From NCBI GenBank assembly GCA_035582835.1, contig JAYKAV010002922.1:336159-400158 (forward strand): DNA of 64,000 nt. Direction: 5' to 3'. A program made the position numbers and the translations under genes. The notes under the pieces are model-generated. The model made no database searches, was not told the origin of the DNA, and saw nothing but the letters and a program-made list of their open reading frames with translations. Positions 33,601 through 47,501 of this stretch are shown here, in pieces. The first letter of the stretch is position 1; each line of letters starts with the position of its first letter. This DNA is from Phoebastria nigripes. Taxonomy: Eukaryota > Chordata > Aves > Procellariiformes > Diomedeidae.

Positions 33601-36600
33601 TGTAAAACTAATCCTTGCTCGTAGTCGTTAAACATGAAGAAAACACAAGTTCGGTTTAACATTTAAAACCCAGGCAGAGAAAGAGTTTGACTGTTACTGG
33701 TTTTAAGACATCTGAATAGCACGAACATAAACCACATCCTCTTTGAAGCCTATCACCGCTGAAACTACAAGTTCTGCGTGAAGTAGAAACATTAAGCCAA
33801 ATACAGGCTACTCTTCTCCAGCCTCGTATTCTATTCACATTTTAATTTTTATGCTGTCTTTGAACAAAGAAAACTAATCTTTTCAAACTAGGAATGGCAG
33901 CACAGGCTAAACCCCACACCTGGGAAGACAACCCCTCCCTGGAGCAGATACAATAAAGCTGCATTATGATATTTTGCACATCCTCCGACTGTGTAAAAGC
34001 CCTCAGTGCCACAACGGCTGCTGTGTTGGACTGACAGCTGCAACCACAACAGATTCTCAAGAACAAACAGGAGAACTGGAGAAAGCCAACCAAGTCACAG
34101 CTGCTTGAGCTCAGCTGTGGGCCCCCAAAGCAAAGTGGGGATGGATGGGAGGATAAACCTGTGAGAATACACCCCTGGGTCCTTGGACCCAAAAGCTCTC
34201 AGAAAGGTTATGTCCTTTTAAGAACTTTGCACACAGCCAAGCAGAGGTATAACACAAAGACGTGCACGTGTAGAAAAATATTCGGACTCCCATAAGGACG
34301 AAGCTTGACAAGCTGAGTTTGTTTCCTTTAGATTTAAACAGAATTTCAGTAAAGTTAGTTCTGTCTTCACTTCAGGCTCTCTTATAATTTGAAAAGTATG
34401 TGGAGCTGAGATTGTACCTCTCGATGCCCTTAAATCCTAAGAGCACTTTTGGAGGGAAGCTGCAGAAATAATTACAGAATGTAAAGCGACACCTGGGAAA
34501 GCAGTGAGACACTCCAACTTTAAAATACTCGATGAGTTGCTTTGCGCTGTTTCTATGTAAATAAGGATTTCCTTGATCAGCTAAAGATTAGGGAAGATTG
34601 TGGGCCAGTATCTGACAGAAATGAATTTCAGTAGATTTTGTAAATTAGAAACAGTAAACAGAATCCCCTCATCCCAAAGAGGCATACGAGAGATGGGATG
34701 GAGACATCACCTTGATAATAAGTGGTGAGGACAGAAACGTGACTAAAGGGCAGTGACAAAAAAACCTCGGGTATTTGAGAATGCTGGCTTGGAGAAGCAA
34801 TTAAACATATGCATCCATAGCCAGGATAGCTCCAAAACTAATAACTGCACACTTGGCCTAAAGTCACGGCACCAGCTGGTTCATTCACGAGGTTTCATTG
34901 CTTCCTGCTGTTGGTTTGGCTGGGAGAGGAGTTTGCCAGGTGAAATGTTAACAGTTCTCTAAGATTAAAGTAGAGGAGATAAAGTGGAACGTGCATCAGC
35001 TCACGAACCCTGATTTGTTGGATAAACTAAGAATGGATCCAATATAGCCCCATGTTCCAGCTGCAAGAATAAATACTGGAGGAAGATCCGTCTGCAGTCA
35101 ATTATAGCTGTAATTTGTGGGAAAGACTCCTTTACACTTTAGACTTCTTACTTGAAATGTAATTGACACAAGAGCATTTCTTCTAAGAAATGACATTATA
35201 ACAGAACTTTAATTATGTTAAAGGTCAATTAAATTAGAAATTTCAGTCTGACAAGACCTGATGACATTTTACAAGGTATTGGGTTCCCTTAAGATTTGCA
35301 AACGCTAAACCGTTGCTCAATCAATTCTCTTGTATATATTTATAAAGAAACTGTGCTAACAGCAGCAAAGAGAAGTAGTAAGATCTATTTAACAACAATT
35401 TATTGAAGAAGATGAGTGGTTAATTCTTTTGGAAAAATTGCAGTAAATTGCTGCAAATATTAAACGCAGGATGTAGTCTAGGGATCCCTTCTAATAGAAA
35501 TAGTAAGGCTGTACAGTTTCATCAAGACGCTGCCTCTTTCCTTTGTAGAGTCCCAATGCAGTTAACGCTAAGGACTTTCTGCTTGACCTTCTTGGATAAA
35601 GGAATGCATTGATTAACCACAGCCTCAAACTAGGCAACTGAAGTATGATTTGACCACACGTCCATTTTAACAGCGTGCCACATCGTGTGTTTTCCCAGTG
35701 TTTCCAAAGGCAATGGTGGAAGGAACGCCACAAGTCTCCTGGTACCCCGGTACTTAGATCCCACCATGCACTCGCTGCTGTCACCATCCAGCACAAGACT
35801 GGTCTGCTGAAACTGGACTTTAGCCAGTATCCGGCTAAAGTCCATCCTACCACCAAAGAAGCACTAAGACTTGTAATTCTCATCTGGTGTTATGTACCAG
35901 CACAGTTCTGTACACTACATGAGACTGAAAATAACAGAAAGGTGAAGATGTTCAAAATAGTTTCACTTTTTTTTTTCTTGGATGTCTCATCTTGCACAGG
36001 TTATTTACCTTTTAGGGTGTGAAAGTAGCAGGATATTTGTTTGAAATTGGTTTCCAGTATACATCTACTCACTTGCCTAAGATGATATTTAATAATAATA
36101 TTCTGGCTAATGTTTGTCTTTCACAAACAGTGTCAGATAAACAACAATAAGAAAATCCATGGATGTAGCTGATCCTGCTTTGGGGCAGCAAGATTGACTG
36201 TACAACTGTAATATCCCTTTAAGCTCAACATCTCTATAAGACAGAACTATAGAGATCTTCGCTCACTCGGCCAATAATTTACTTTTTGATTTATTCCCTT
36301 ACCCTCCCTTGTCACCACATGGAGCAAAGCCGGCTGCACAACTGGGCTATTCAGACGACAGTGGTTTAAGTCAGTGCAGGAAAACACCTGGAGCAGCACT
36401 GAGCCAGAGAGGAGGGAACAGAAAAGCAGAGGGAGATCTTACAGCGAAACAACGGGGATGATGACAGAACTCATACTTTTTTGGCAGGTACTCAGGCAAT
36501 TCCTAAATCAAGATTAAGATTTTCTTAAACTGATGTAGCAGAAATGTCTGCTGGGTTTCTCAGGCTTGTTTCAGAAGAGATGCAGAGGACAGTGCTGAAG

Positions 36601-38664
36601 AAAGCAAGCATAAAGGACCTCGCATTTATACAACAGTTTTATTTCAGTGGCTCCAAAAGAAAATTACTCTTAGGGTCATTCGATTTAAGGTCAACCTTGG
36701 CAGTCCACTTTACCAAATACTGGCATATGGATATCTTGACTAACACGCTGTTTAACAGCATGAAACAAAATAAAACCATTAAAAATGCGCTAGAAGTAAA
36801 GGAAAAATATATCTGCAATTGTTGGGAGAATTTGGGAGTCAAAATACTTTCAAATCAGAAGAAAAAAAGGTACAACAGTTTGCGAAACTAAAATTAATCT
36901 GACAAGAAGAGTCTTTTGCTTGAGCTATGGCTGAAGACAACCAAAACCAACCTATCCAAATACTACTAGCGTAAAAACACCGCACGGACCCTGTATTTTG
37001 ACACTGCAACAGACTCAGTGATGTAAGCAATGGGCACAGCCTTCTGAACCGCTCGCACGACTGTTCCTGGAAATGTGGGGTTTTACTGGATCTCTCATCC
37101 TTTATCTTTTAAAGATCAGAGCTAATTATAGTTTCAAATATACTATGCAATAAAAGAAACTCTCATCTTTGGGTAAGTGGAATCAAACTATTTTGGAGCA
37201 ATGAAATTGTTCTGCTAAATTGATACTCAGAGCATTAGATAAAAAAAAAAAAATCTACCAGGGATAAAAAGCCTTTTGCTGGATAACTGCTTCATGAGCA
37301 TCACCTAACAAACTGCTCTGGCTGCACACGCTGCAGAAATCAATTCCATCTTATGAATGGGTAACACATCCTGATAATTCATTCCACCCATTAGGAGTCT
37401 GAAATCTGTAATCCCGCTGCCAGCGTAAATGTGATTTATTATTTGGCACAGAAGCAGCGCTCTTCTGTACAGTCTTCAGGCATGAGATATTTACTCTTTG
37501 CCTTTAAAAGGACCAAAATGCAGCATGATCTAGACACAAGACATGTCCCATCAGCAGGCACTGCCGCCAGCCCCGTGCCTGCTCTCGTCACTCTTGCAGC
37601 AGAGCTCGGTGCAAAGCCACATGGGCACACAGACTAGGTACTCACCTCTGCGTCCCGGCTGGAGCTCAGAAGTAGGAGCTCTACTGGGGTTTTGTCTCTG
37701 ATTTTGTTTGGGCTTGGGAGAGTATAATATGAAAAGAAATTAAAACAGATCCAGAGTTCCCGCTCAAGGGGTTGCATGCATTTCCATGGGGTTGTCTGCC
37801 TCGAAATCTACACATTCAGAAAGAAAAGGCTGCACTTTACTCATTTGGAAAGAAAGCACAGTCAAGCTGAACTAAAAATACAATGCCCCCCCCTTCAACT
37901 ATGTGCAGTCACAAGCTTAAAATAACCCAACTTTAAACAGCTAATGGGATCCAGATGTATTACATGAAAAACTTCCAATGCAAGCCATTAAAACACGTTT
38001 TGAGAAGCACAGAAACATCTCCGGTTAATCCAATGCCCTTCTTTTCTACAGGTATGCAGTTTACCAGAATAAGAATGGGAACTTGACCTTGAATTCATAT
38101 CAAAACAATATCATACTTAAAAGTGAGACAACCATTTTAAAAGAGTTCTCCCCTACACAACTGTTCCTTGCTAAAATGAAGGAAGAAATAATGCCCAAAA
38201 ATACTGTCCAATTGCAACTTCCCAGAACTCCCCCTCCTGCACTTACCCTGGGTAAAGCTGAAACTTGTACTGCTCTGACAAGGATTACACATTCCTGTTA
38301 TCAGATTACATTTTTATAAACATAAAAAAGATCAACTGTTTGCTTCATATAGAGAGACTGGAGCATANCATGTACTGGTAGCTCTGAGAAAACAAACTTA
38401 AGTACTCAACAAGTCTGTGTCTGATCGCTCGTATGTCTCCATGCTCCGGTGATCCCACCTAAGCTTTCTACCCTCTTCCTCTCCCAATTCAAAGCTTTCT
38501 TAGAGTAATTTATTCATATACATGCTTTCTTGGTTACAGTGGGTAATTCCTCCACTCTAGGAAAGGACATCAATTAAATACTAACAAACACCTTAAGAAA
38601 GAGGGGGAGAGAGAAAAGGAAAGATACAGCTCTACAGCTCTCTGCTCTAGTGAAGAAGTAAAGT

Positions 38665-38955
38665 TGGCACCAAGCAGCTCTCACTAAGTACTAGGACGAG
38701 AGGAAATGGCCTCAAGATGCGCCAAGGGCGGTTTAGATTGGATATTAGGAAAAATTTCTTTACTGAAAGAGTGGTTAAGCATTGGAACAGGCTGCCCAGG
38801 GAAGTGGTGGAGTCGCCATCCCTGGAGATATTTAAAAGACATGTAGATGTGGCACTTAGGGACATGGTTTAGTGGGCATGGAGGTGTTGGGTTGACGGTT
38901 GGACTCGATGATCTTAGAGGTCTTTTCCAACCTTAATGATTCTATGATTCTAAGT
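38665..38955 (+). mobile_element. CR1 LINE 3' end, plus orientation
   Basis: Contains GGAACAGGCTGCCCAGGGAA, CATCCCTGGAGATATTTAAA, GACTCGATGATCTTAGAGGT and the terminal TTCCAACCTTAATGATTCT plus ATGATTCT tail. It is well preserved. Its last ~110 bp are nearly identical to the copy ending at 47330, so both belong to one relatively young subfamily. Confidence 0.95.
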
Positions 38956-41900
38956 AGCTTAACAACACGAAGAGTATAGTATTGGATCACTTAGAGGAAG
39001 GTCTGACCATCTGAGCTGCCAATAGTAGCCAAACATCCTACATCAAATACTCGAGAGACTGCCACTAAAACCTACTCTGTGTGTTTGGCTCTTCATCAGA
39101 GGGATGGGTCAATGCGGAGCTCTTTGGGATGCAGGACCAAGCACGGCCCTTCAGACTGGCTGCAGTACTCTCCAGCCTGGGCACGGGAACATCCATCAGC
39201 ATTATAAATATTTCAGACAACATCTCTGTCATAAAGCCTTATCAGCTACGGAGATCTCCCAGCTAACAAACCCCAGGCTTACCTAAGTGACACAAAAGTA
39301 GTTCTGGTTTCAGCCCAGGCATGGGGAGGGCACATGACTACATTTATTATTCACAGCGTGCAGCACGTCTAGGAACACCAGCCACAGTCTGGAAGACCCT
39401 GCTGCAGACAGTATGTGTGCAAAAGGAATGAGAAGTCCCCAACCCAGCATGCTCAGAATCTAATTATAAAACAAATGAAACTGAAAGAAACAGTAAAAAG
39501 AAATGCTCAGTAATTTGAACCCCTATCACTTCCTAAGCTTAAGCATTTTCAAGTTTTCTGGAGGAGACACAATGATGAACAAGGCAGACAAGGGCACAGC
39601 TCCCTGGGTGTTCAAGAAGTCAAATCATGATCATCAAAATGTTCTGAATTTAGAGATATTTTACTGATCCAAACAACATTTTTTCAGCTGTTGTACTGGA
39701 AGGAAGAAGAGAAAGAAAGTATTTTACATAAACTCGTTAAAAAAATCACAGCTATAAGTGCTAATTACCTCAGCTGACATCAAATTAGCCAACATCAATG
39801 AGTTGTTCTGTTGTTTGGGTTTTTTTTGTTAAAAACCAAACATCATAGCAGATGCGTGCCTTTAGGAAAAAGTCAAGACTGTAAGGGTGAGTGATAAATC
39901 TGAGCTATTCACAATATGCACTACGGTAGCCCAGGTAGTTGAAAGAAGCAATCATTCATTCCCACCGCTGATAAACACTCAACACTCACTGAAAGTCATT
40001 TGACAACTGACCTTGGCAGCTGCTGCTGTCTGGTCTCAGTACATTACTGCAAAGATTTCAGTGTTTGCTTTTTACTTTACCTAAAATACATGTTTCCATG
40101 TCAAGAACACTTCCNTCTTCCCTAAAAAATACCTTTAGAGCTCAAAGAACTTAGCAGTTCACCTAAACTTCTCTCATCGTGGATGCTGAGAAGCAGAAGT
40201 GAAATTATTCAGGTCAGGGTCAGTTGTGTAAAACCAAGAATTGAATCTCACAGTCCATCCCATCAACGCTTACTGCCACAGAAAATTCAGGTGCTCATGT
40301 TTTTGGCGACAGCACACATGTACTTCAGGCCTGTCCCTGCAGGTCACCACAAAGGCAGTGGAGAAAACCCATCCCAAATTCGTAAACAATACTTGTACCA
40401 CTTCACGGTAAGACCGAAAGATAGAAACACAGGCTGTGAACAACAGCACTGATGAAGAAAAGAGTTACCCTGGCATGATGGAAGAGCTGTCTCCTTTACA
40501 GCCACCTATCTGATGACCAAAGGCAGCCAGGTGACTCCTGCCGTGAGGTTGGTGCAAAGAGGGATCACAGAGAGACTTCTGCACTCCATGAGTGCACCGG
40601 ATACCAANGGCCGATGATGGCCTTGAAATGGAGAGTGAGGAGGATGCATTGCCCCACAAGGAAAAAATCTTGTTATGTGGATGATTTTACATGATGATAT
40701 AAAAGTGGGGAGAACGTCTACATTAAAGCGAGGGAAGACAGGAAAATCTTCCTCTGAGCGTACCAGTGTAAGAATTATTTTGAAAAAGGCCAGTATTTTA
40801 TGCTCTCACACCAGAAAAGCTTCTAGCACTAACACTCAACTACTAAAGCAGCCAGTTTTGACGTGACTGATAGCCAACTGACAGTGTTCACTTTCCTGGT
40901 ATCCTTTTGTTGCTCAGTTTGAACATGGCATCTGCTTCAAGGAGCCTCTAAAATGACCCTTGTCATTCCTTGCAGGTATTCTCTTTCTCTGGATCTCAGC
41001 TGATGTGTAATAGCCAGAGAAGAGGTGTCATTTCAATAGGCTGTTCCTTGAAGTTCTGAGTCCTTTAGGAGGAAAATTTACAACCTACAGAATAGGCATC
41101 GAGTTGAGTAACTGCAGGTCAGGCAGGATGTGGACTTTGCCGTGCCAGCACCTCCTGCTGTCACACAAGGACACATATAAGGGCAGGAGCAGCGGTACAT
41201 CTCTTCACCCTCAATTTTCAGGCATTGCAATTAAAAAAGGAGCATGAAAGGTATTTCTGTATCACACATGTGAAGAAGGAGAGAGATTAATAGTGCAACA
41301 ATACTCCCACTCAGCGGGTTCGCTCTGGCTGTCGTGGCCTGCGAGAGGAAACGCGGGCAGGTCACGGCCATCTCCGGCACACGAAGCATTTGGCACTCAA
41401 AACCCGGCATCCTGTGCACACAAGATACAGGCATCAGTAAGACTTCTGACACGTACTCAAAAGCAAGGATGTGAATTTAAGCACAGCATCAATAAGGCAC
41501 CGTGGAAGCAGAAACTGAGGCAGATCTACTGAAAAGCATGAAGGAGCACAAACACAGGACTTGTCTTTCTAAAGCGTTCACCTTGCAACACAGGTCAACA
41601 GTTTGGCTCAGCAACAGCAACACCAAATTAACACCAAGAGAAAACAGAGAAACCCAATTGCTCATATGAAACTGTACCAGTGCATTTGCATGCGCTAGTC
41701 ACTGCATTCCTAGGAATGCATGGTTTTAAACAAATACAACAGAAATTGCAGCGTGCGCACACAAAAGGCACTGATGGCACTTGCTGTTGAGTATGTTTTC
41801 AAGCAGTGCCGCCTCCCTGAAGAGCTTGTCAGAACCCAAAGCTTTACCTCATGATGTCAAGTGTGAGATGCCCACAAGGGAACTTCTGTTGACTGGTATC

Positions 41901-44479
41901 ATTGTATTTTTAGTAACAACTTACTTTTAAAAAGAATCCAATTGCTATAACTCATTCAGTATGAGAGTTTATTCTGAAGAAGTAACACACCTGCAACCAA
42001 AATACACGCCCTACAACTTTGTTGCTTGTAAAGCCACCCTCTTTGGGCAGCATATGGCTGTGAAGAAACCCCCGTATGTTATAGTGGAGATCTTTCTTAT
42101 GCTTCTTTACAGAATCCTTCAGTAAAATATCTTCTTTTTTGAGTATTACTTGTGACTGCCTACTAATACCACAGCATACTGAAGACACGTGCGTTCCTGA
42201 GCCACAACAATGTACCTGGAGCACAGCAAGTTTAAGGTACACGAACAACTGAACTGATCTAATGGTTTGCTGTCATCAAAAGGAGGTCTTACACCTCCCA
42301 CCCCAGATGAGCAGCCCCATCCCTTCCCTTGGACTGTCCCGGCATGCACCAGGTCCCTCCATGAGCTGATTCAGATTGCTAATCAGGCACAAGGCTGCCA
42401 GTCTTTTTAGCACTATGTTCATTTTCGTAGGGCTACCGAGGCATGCTGGCTCACAGCTGGGTCCCCACGGCTGCCCAAGTCTACCCAGGTCGGTAAAGAG
42501 AGGGCACGGACCAGAGTCCTGGGCACAGAGAGCCTTCTGAGCACCTCAGCTGACCCTCAGCATCTCTTTACAGCAGACACTTAGAGGCCAACGTAAGTGG
42601 GACTGTATGCTTCGGATCCTTTGTTTTGGGGTAACAGAACACGTTTCTAGGTTGCTGACTCAAACACAGAGCAGATTAGAGGTGGCCAAACGTGAACCGT
42701 ATAGGAAGCTAACGTAGGTGTTTGAAGAAGGGAAGATGTGGTCATGTTTCTTTGAACTCCCCTCTGGGCTCCTACATCACGTTATCACCTCAGTGTGACT
42801 GCATCGGGGGCAGCACGGCTGCTCTCCTCCTCGCGTCTGAAGAGCTACTTACAACTAACTCATTAGCTCTCAGGTCTCTTTGATCATTGCTACTGCAGCT
42901 TGTCTCTGCCAATATACGTTTTAATAAAAGAAAATAAGCAGTTTAAAAATCTCATATCGTGATCACGGAGCATCTCCAACCCAGCTACGTAGTGGCACAA
43001 CCTGGAGCCTGCAAAGGTTTGCACATCGCACTCCCAGCTACCACCTCACCTGAGCCTGCGAGGTGTCTCACCAACTAATCCACTTAACAAGGGTTTGTTG
43101 CCAAGATACACAGGCCTGAAAACAAGCCTCCAAGGACAGCACAAGTGCCTGCGAGAGGATTATTTTATTATTGTGTGTTTCATGAGTGCATGAGAGTGAT
43201 CAGCAGTTATGCCTGGACTGGAGCAGCAGTGATGTCAATGCATTTACTGCTAGGATGGCACTAGCCCAAGTGTTTAATTTTTTGGAGAAGAACCATGAAT
43301 TACCCACTACACTGAAGCTTCCTGATTTTCACCCCATGAAATAGCATTTTATTTCATTGGTGAAACCACACAGTTGACCTAGAAACAGCTGATTTAGACA
43401 ATTTAGGAATTCTCCAAATAACTTTTATGCAGAGAAACTGATGAAGATAATACAACACTGATGATCACATTTAACTCCAGCTCTAGGGTACATAGCTGAA
43501 ATATAGGCCTGTGGCTCAGAGTCCTAAATTAGGGGTCGAAGTACAGCCAGTATAGATGAACTTTAACTGTTTCCCTGTATTCCCTTCTCTGCTTTTACCT
43601 ACTGTCACTTAAGTGACATGACTGCAAGCTCCCCGGGGCAGGACTCCTGCGTACGGCACCCAGCACAACAGCCTCTGATCCAGGAGCCATGCTAAAACAG
43701 GGTTGTAACATGTCCAGCTAAGGGTTTGCTCTCGGAGAGCAGGAAGCTTAGCTAAGATTAAATTCAGTTTCTTCTCTGCTGTTGAGAGACCAGCTTCTAG
43801 AGACCACTGTCAAAAAATATCAAAATGAAGCTCTTCCTCACACAGTTGTTTNTGATTAACTCTTCCTGATTCACTCCATATGGGAACAACCGCTCAGGAA
43901 CAGCAAAGTCCGCATGTGGAATTAATTGTCAACAGCACTTCCAACTCACACCCCGAACTAATTTTCATTAATTTGCAAACGTACATTAAAAATAGCCAAG
44001 AAACATTAAATCTTGTCAGCTGTAACCCAAGTGTGCATTGGGCCTATTGGCAGCTGGAGCAGAGGCTGCAGCACAGCCTCCGCAGCCACCCAAGGGCTGC
44101 TGCAGCAGGGCCAGCCAACAAAGCAACTCCCGCATTTTGACAATGGATTCCACAACTCTGAACTGAAAACAGAGAAAGAGCCAAGCTGACATACTTACAG
44201 TTCTGGTGAAAAACGAACAGCGCTTAAAAACTTGCCTCTCTGTCGACCCCAAGACTGCGCTCCCTGCTCCTGTTGTTCTGACCTGTGCCCTCGCCCATTG
44301 CTGCAAACCGGCTAAACCGAGAGTCCTGGACGCTCAGAAATGCAGGCGCAATGTCGTGGAAACAAAAAATTGTTGGTCTTTGTTTTTTTTCAGAAACTAC
44401 GCAGTCAAATTTAAAATCCTGGGCTGAGGCACTGCCATGGCAGTGTATTACACTGGTAAAATAAGGCTTTTAAGTGGAC

Positions 44480-44500
44480 AAAAAAAAAAAAAAAAAAAAA
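44480..44500 (+). repeat. A21 homopolymer
   Basis: Twenty-one A residues in a row. The variant signal AATAAG lies about 16 bp upstream. Confidence 0.95.
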
Positions 44501-45739
44501 TCAGTTTCCCTACACTTTATTCTCAGCAGCAGTTAAAGAGATCCTGCTGATGTTAAAAGACACTCCCCCTTCCCCAGACAGACAGACAACCAAGCCTCAA
44601 AATTAAAGTTTGGCAAGTGAAAAAGGTCTTTAAAAGAAGATTGCTGAGCAGCCTTAGCTACAGGCACTCCCACTTCCATAGCCTCCCAATAGCACCGAGG
44701 AGAACGTGCTGCTTGCAGAAGGGACGGGCAAGTCTCCCTGCGCCCATCTGACTGCCACCAGCATTGCTAGGATAAGTGCAAGGAGGACAGAACGGAGAGG
44801 CAGAGAAAGCATCCTCATGGCACACTGCCGTTTGCTTCGCACTGAGATCTTTCTATTCTGAGTTATCAGCTGCTTGTGAATCAATGTGGCAATCAGGAGA
44901 GTAAATCTTACGCATCTGTCTAGAATATACGGAAAGAAACTGCAAAGTCTTAAAGACATCAGCTCATGCAGCCTTATGAGACCATCAGCAAAAGCTTTAA
45001 TGCTTCCAAAAATTAGGAAATTACTGTGGGCGTTGTTTTGAGGGGAAAAGAATTAACTACTGGACTAGAAGATGGCAAACTGCTGAGGGCACAGGGAGTG
45101 TGGCCGTACTGTTGTCAGTAAGGACAGAGACAGTCTGAAGCACTAATACACGTACTTCATCTCAAAAGATCTAATTTCCCACAAGTGATGAAAACACAAA
45201 CACATCTGACTGGTAAGAAAAACGTTGCCAAGAAAGCGCAATTGAAAACTGCAGATCATTACAGAGACATTCATTAGACCATCAGTAAGGCACAGGTAAT
45301 TGCATTACCCATTGGAAATACAGAATAGGAAAATTCTTCTCCTAGAGGAGAAGCAAAGGAAGCAATTAAAATAAAAAATGTATTATATACTGCTGTGAGT
45401 CCTTCACAGTTTAAAATGACTACCAAGCTGGTAGTAATCACTGCAAGTTAGAACTTTGCTACTATTGATGCTGAAAATATGAAGAGGCAGTTATGTGGCC
45501 AATACTTACTTGAAAAGCAAAGTGCAGGAGAAATGCCAGTTCCTCTGTGGTAAGCACAGGGCAGTGCTACCTAGCCAGCACTTTTAGAATACGTGTTATC
45601 CATTTCTTAAAAACTAAACTTCAGTAAGGCTAAAAACATTTTTATCCTCTACTGGATGTTTTCGGTCACTCAGGGCAAACACTGTACAATACCCATCAAC
45701 GGTTATGAAGATTCCTCACATCCCTACATTTCAATAGCA

Positions 45740-45768
45740 TGTGTGTGTGTATATATATATATATGTAG
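45740..45768. repeat. (TG)n(TA)n microsatellite
   Basis: A short GT run passes directly into a TA run, a typical compound dinucleotide repeat likely to vary in length. Confidence 0.9.
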
Positions 45769-46595
45769 TTTATACATGGTTGGACAGGAAATTCAACCAA
45801 ATTCAGTGCGCTTATGACAAACACCATAACATGGTCAAGTCCCATAAGAGACACATAATTTGCATGGAGCTGGCACTGCTGCCGAAGCTTGACATGCTAG
45901 CAGCAGCACACTTCCCAGCTGTAAAGCCTAGCTGAAATACACACACTCTCAGCTGCCTAAAATACACCTCGCTCTATGTAAATAAACAGAGCTCTCAAAG
46001 GTTCTGCCCCAAACACAAGACAGTGCAATTGCTCCATCAACGTGGTTTTCACAGGCACAAGCAATTTTACTGCGTGACACGGTTCACCTCCTTGAAAGAC
46101 TGACCTCAGAAAAATAACACTATACTTGGTCCTCTAATCACTAACATATAGTTGAACCTGGTTTCCCTCCAGCATTTCTGAGTTACACAGTGACACACCT
46201 CCTTAGCACATCTCTCTGGAAGCTTTTTTTTTTTTAATGGTTTCTGCAATAGTGAAAGAAGGAAGCAGAGTCTGAAGATGTCACGGTCAGCCTGCCTGGC
46301 TGAGTGCCACCAGACCCAACTGCTGCATACTGTGTGTCCTGGCTGCTCCTCACAGGACCTGTTCAGCAGCCAGGTATTACACATGTAGAGCAAAAACGTA
46401 TCTGACGGCAAAGAACGTCAGGAGGTTGTCAAGATATCCAAGTATCATATTCATAAATTGTGTGGAAAAATAAGCAAACAGTGAAGTGGCAAAGCTTGCT
46501 GATGATACCAAGTTATTCAGGGAAAAACACATGGGCTGATGGACAACTTGTAGGAGAGGGGACAATGACCACAGAGAAATGTTATCTTAGTATTC

Positions 46596-46800
46596 ACAGA
46601 ATCATAGAATGGTTTGGGTTGGAAGGGACCTTAAAGATCATCTAGTTCCAACCCCCCCGTCATGGGCAGGGACACCTTCCACTAGACCAGGTTGCTCAAA
46701 GCCCCGTCCAACCTGACCTTGAACACTTCCAGGTATGGGGCATCCACAACTTCTCTGGGCAACCTGTTCCAATGCCTCATCACCCTCATAGTGAAGAATA
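46596..46800 (-). mobile_element. CR1 LINE 3' end, minus orientation
   Basis: Starts with the inverted tail CACAGAATCATAGAATGGTT, then TGGAAGGGACCTTAAAGATC, CCAACCCCCC and CTTCTCTGGGCAACCTGTTC. Truncated at about 200 bp. The tail is intact and divergence is low. Confidence 0.95.
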
Positions 46801-47024
46801 TTATAGTATTATAATAAACACTTGTACAAAGGCCTCAGGTCAACAGTGGTAAAAGCAAGCAGAGTGATAGGAATTACCAGGAAAGAAATACAGAACAGAA
46901 AAAAACCATACGTGCACCTACTTCTTGAAGACTGTGCCATTTTCATATTGGCTCTAAATACATGTAGGTGAGCTAGAAAAGCCCAACAAGGGTGGAATGG
47001 CCTTTAAATGAGGAATGATAAAGG

Positions 47025-47330
47025 CCATTCAGCCTGGAAGAGATAACTGACAAGTGATACAATGAGGGTCTGTAAAATCCTGAATGGCACAGTAAAGCGA
47101 ACAGAACAACGGCTCAGATTCAAATACAAGAGCTAGAGACTTCTGGATGACGTAAAACCACACTTGTCATGTTCTTGTGCTCTTCTTGAGTCACCATCCC
47201 TGGAAGTATTTAAAAGACATGTAGATGAGGTGCTTAGGGACATGGTTTAGTGGGCATGGTGGTGTTGGGTTGATGGTTGACTCGATGATCTTAGAGGTCT
47301 TTTCCAACCTTAATGATTCTATGCTTCTTG
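47025..47330 (+). mobile_element. Composite CR1 remnant, plus orientation
   Basis: The first part (about 47025-47185) is an old, decayed CR1 body (AGGGTCTGTAAAATCCTGAA, then CAAATACAAGAGCTAG). It is joined near 47190 to a young 3' end (GAGTCACCATCCCTGG, GATGATCTTAGAGGTCTTTT, AATGATTCTATGCTTCT). The internal region normally between them is missing, so this is either one internally deleted copy or a young copy beside an old one. Confidence 0.8.
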
Positions 47331-47501
47331 CACCTTCTCTCTGGGTTACTGCTGTTGATCAACGCTGGAGCAGACTACTAGGCTACGCAGGCCTGTGATC
47401 GGACTCACTATTGCCGTTCTTGAGCACACCAAGCTTCAGTGAGCACACCTGAGACAGATCTGGAGTCTTCATTCCTAAGACCTTGAGCTGTCAGACTGCC
47501 A

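Noticed and set aside
35491..35883. 130-codon minus-strand ORF in the large intron
   Set aside because: No recognisable domain, no splice or promoter context; consistent with chance.
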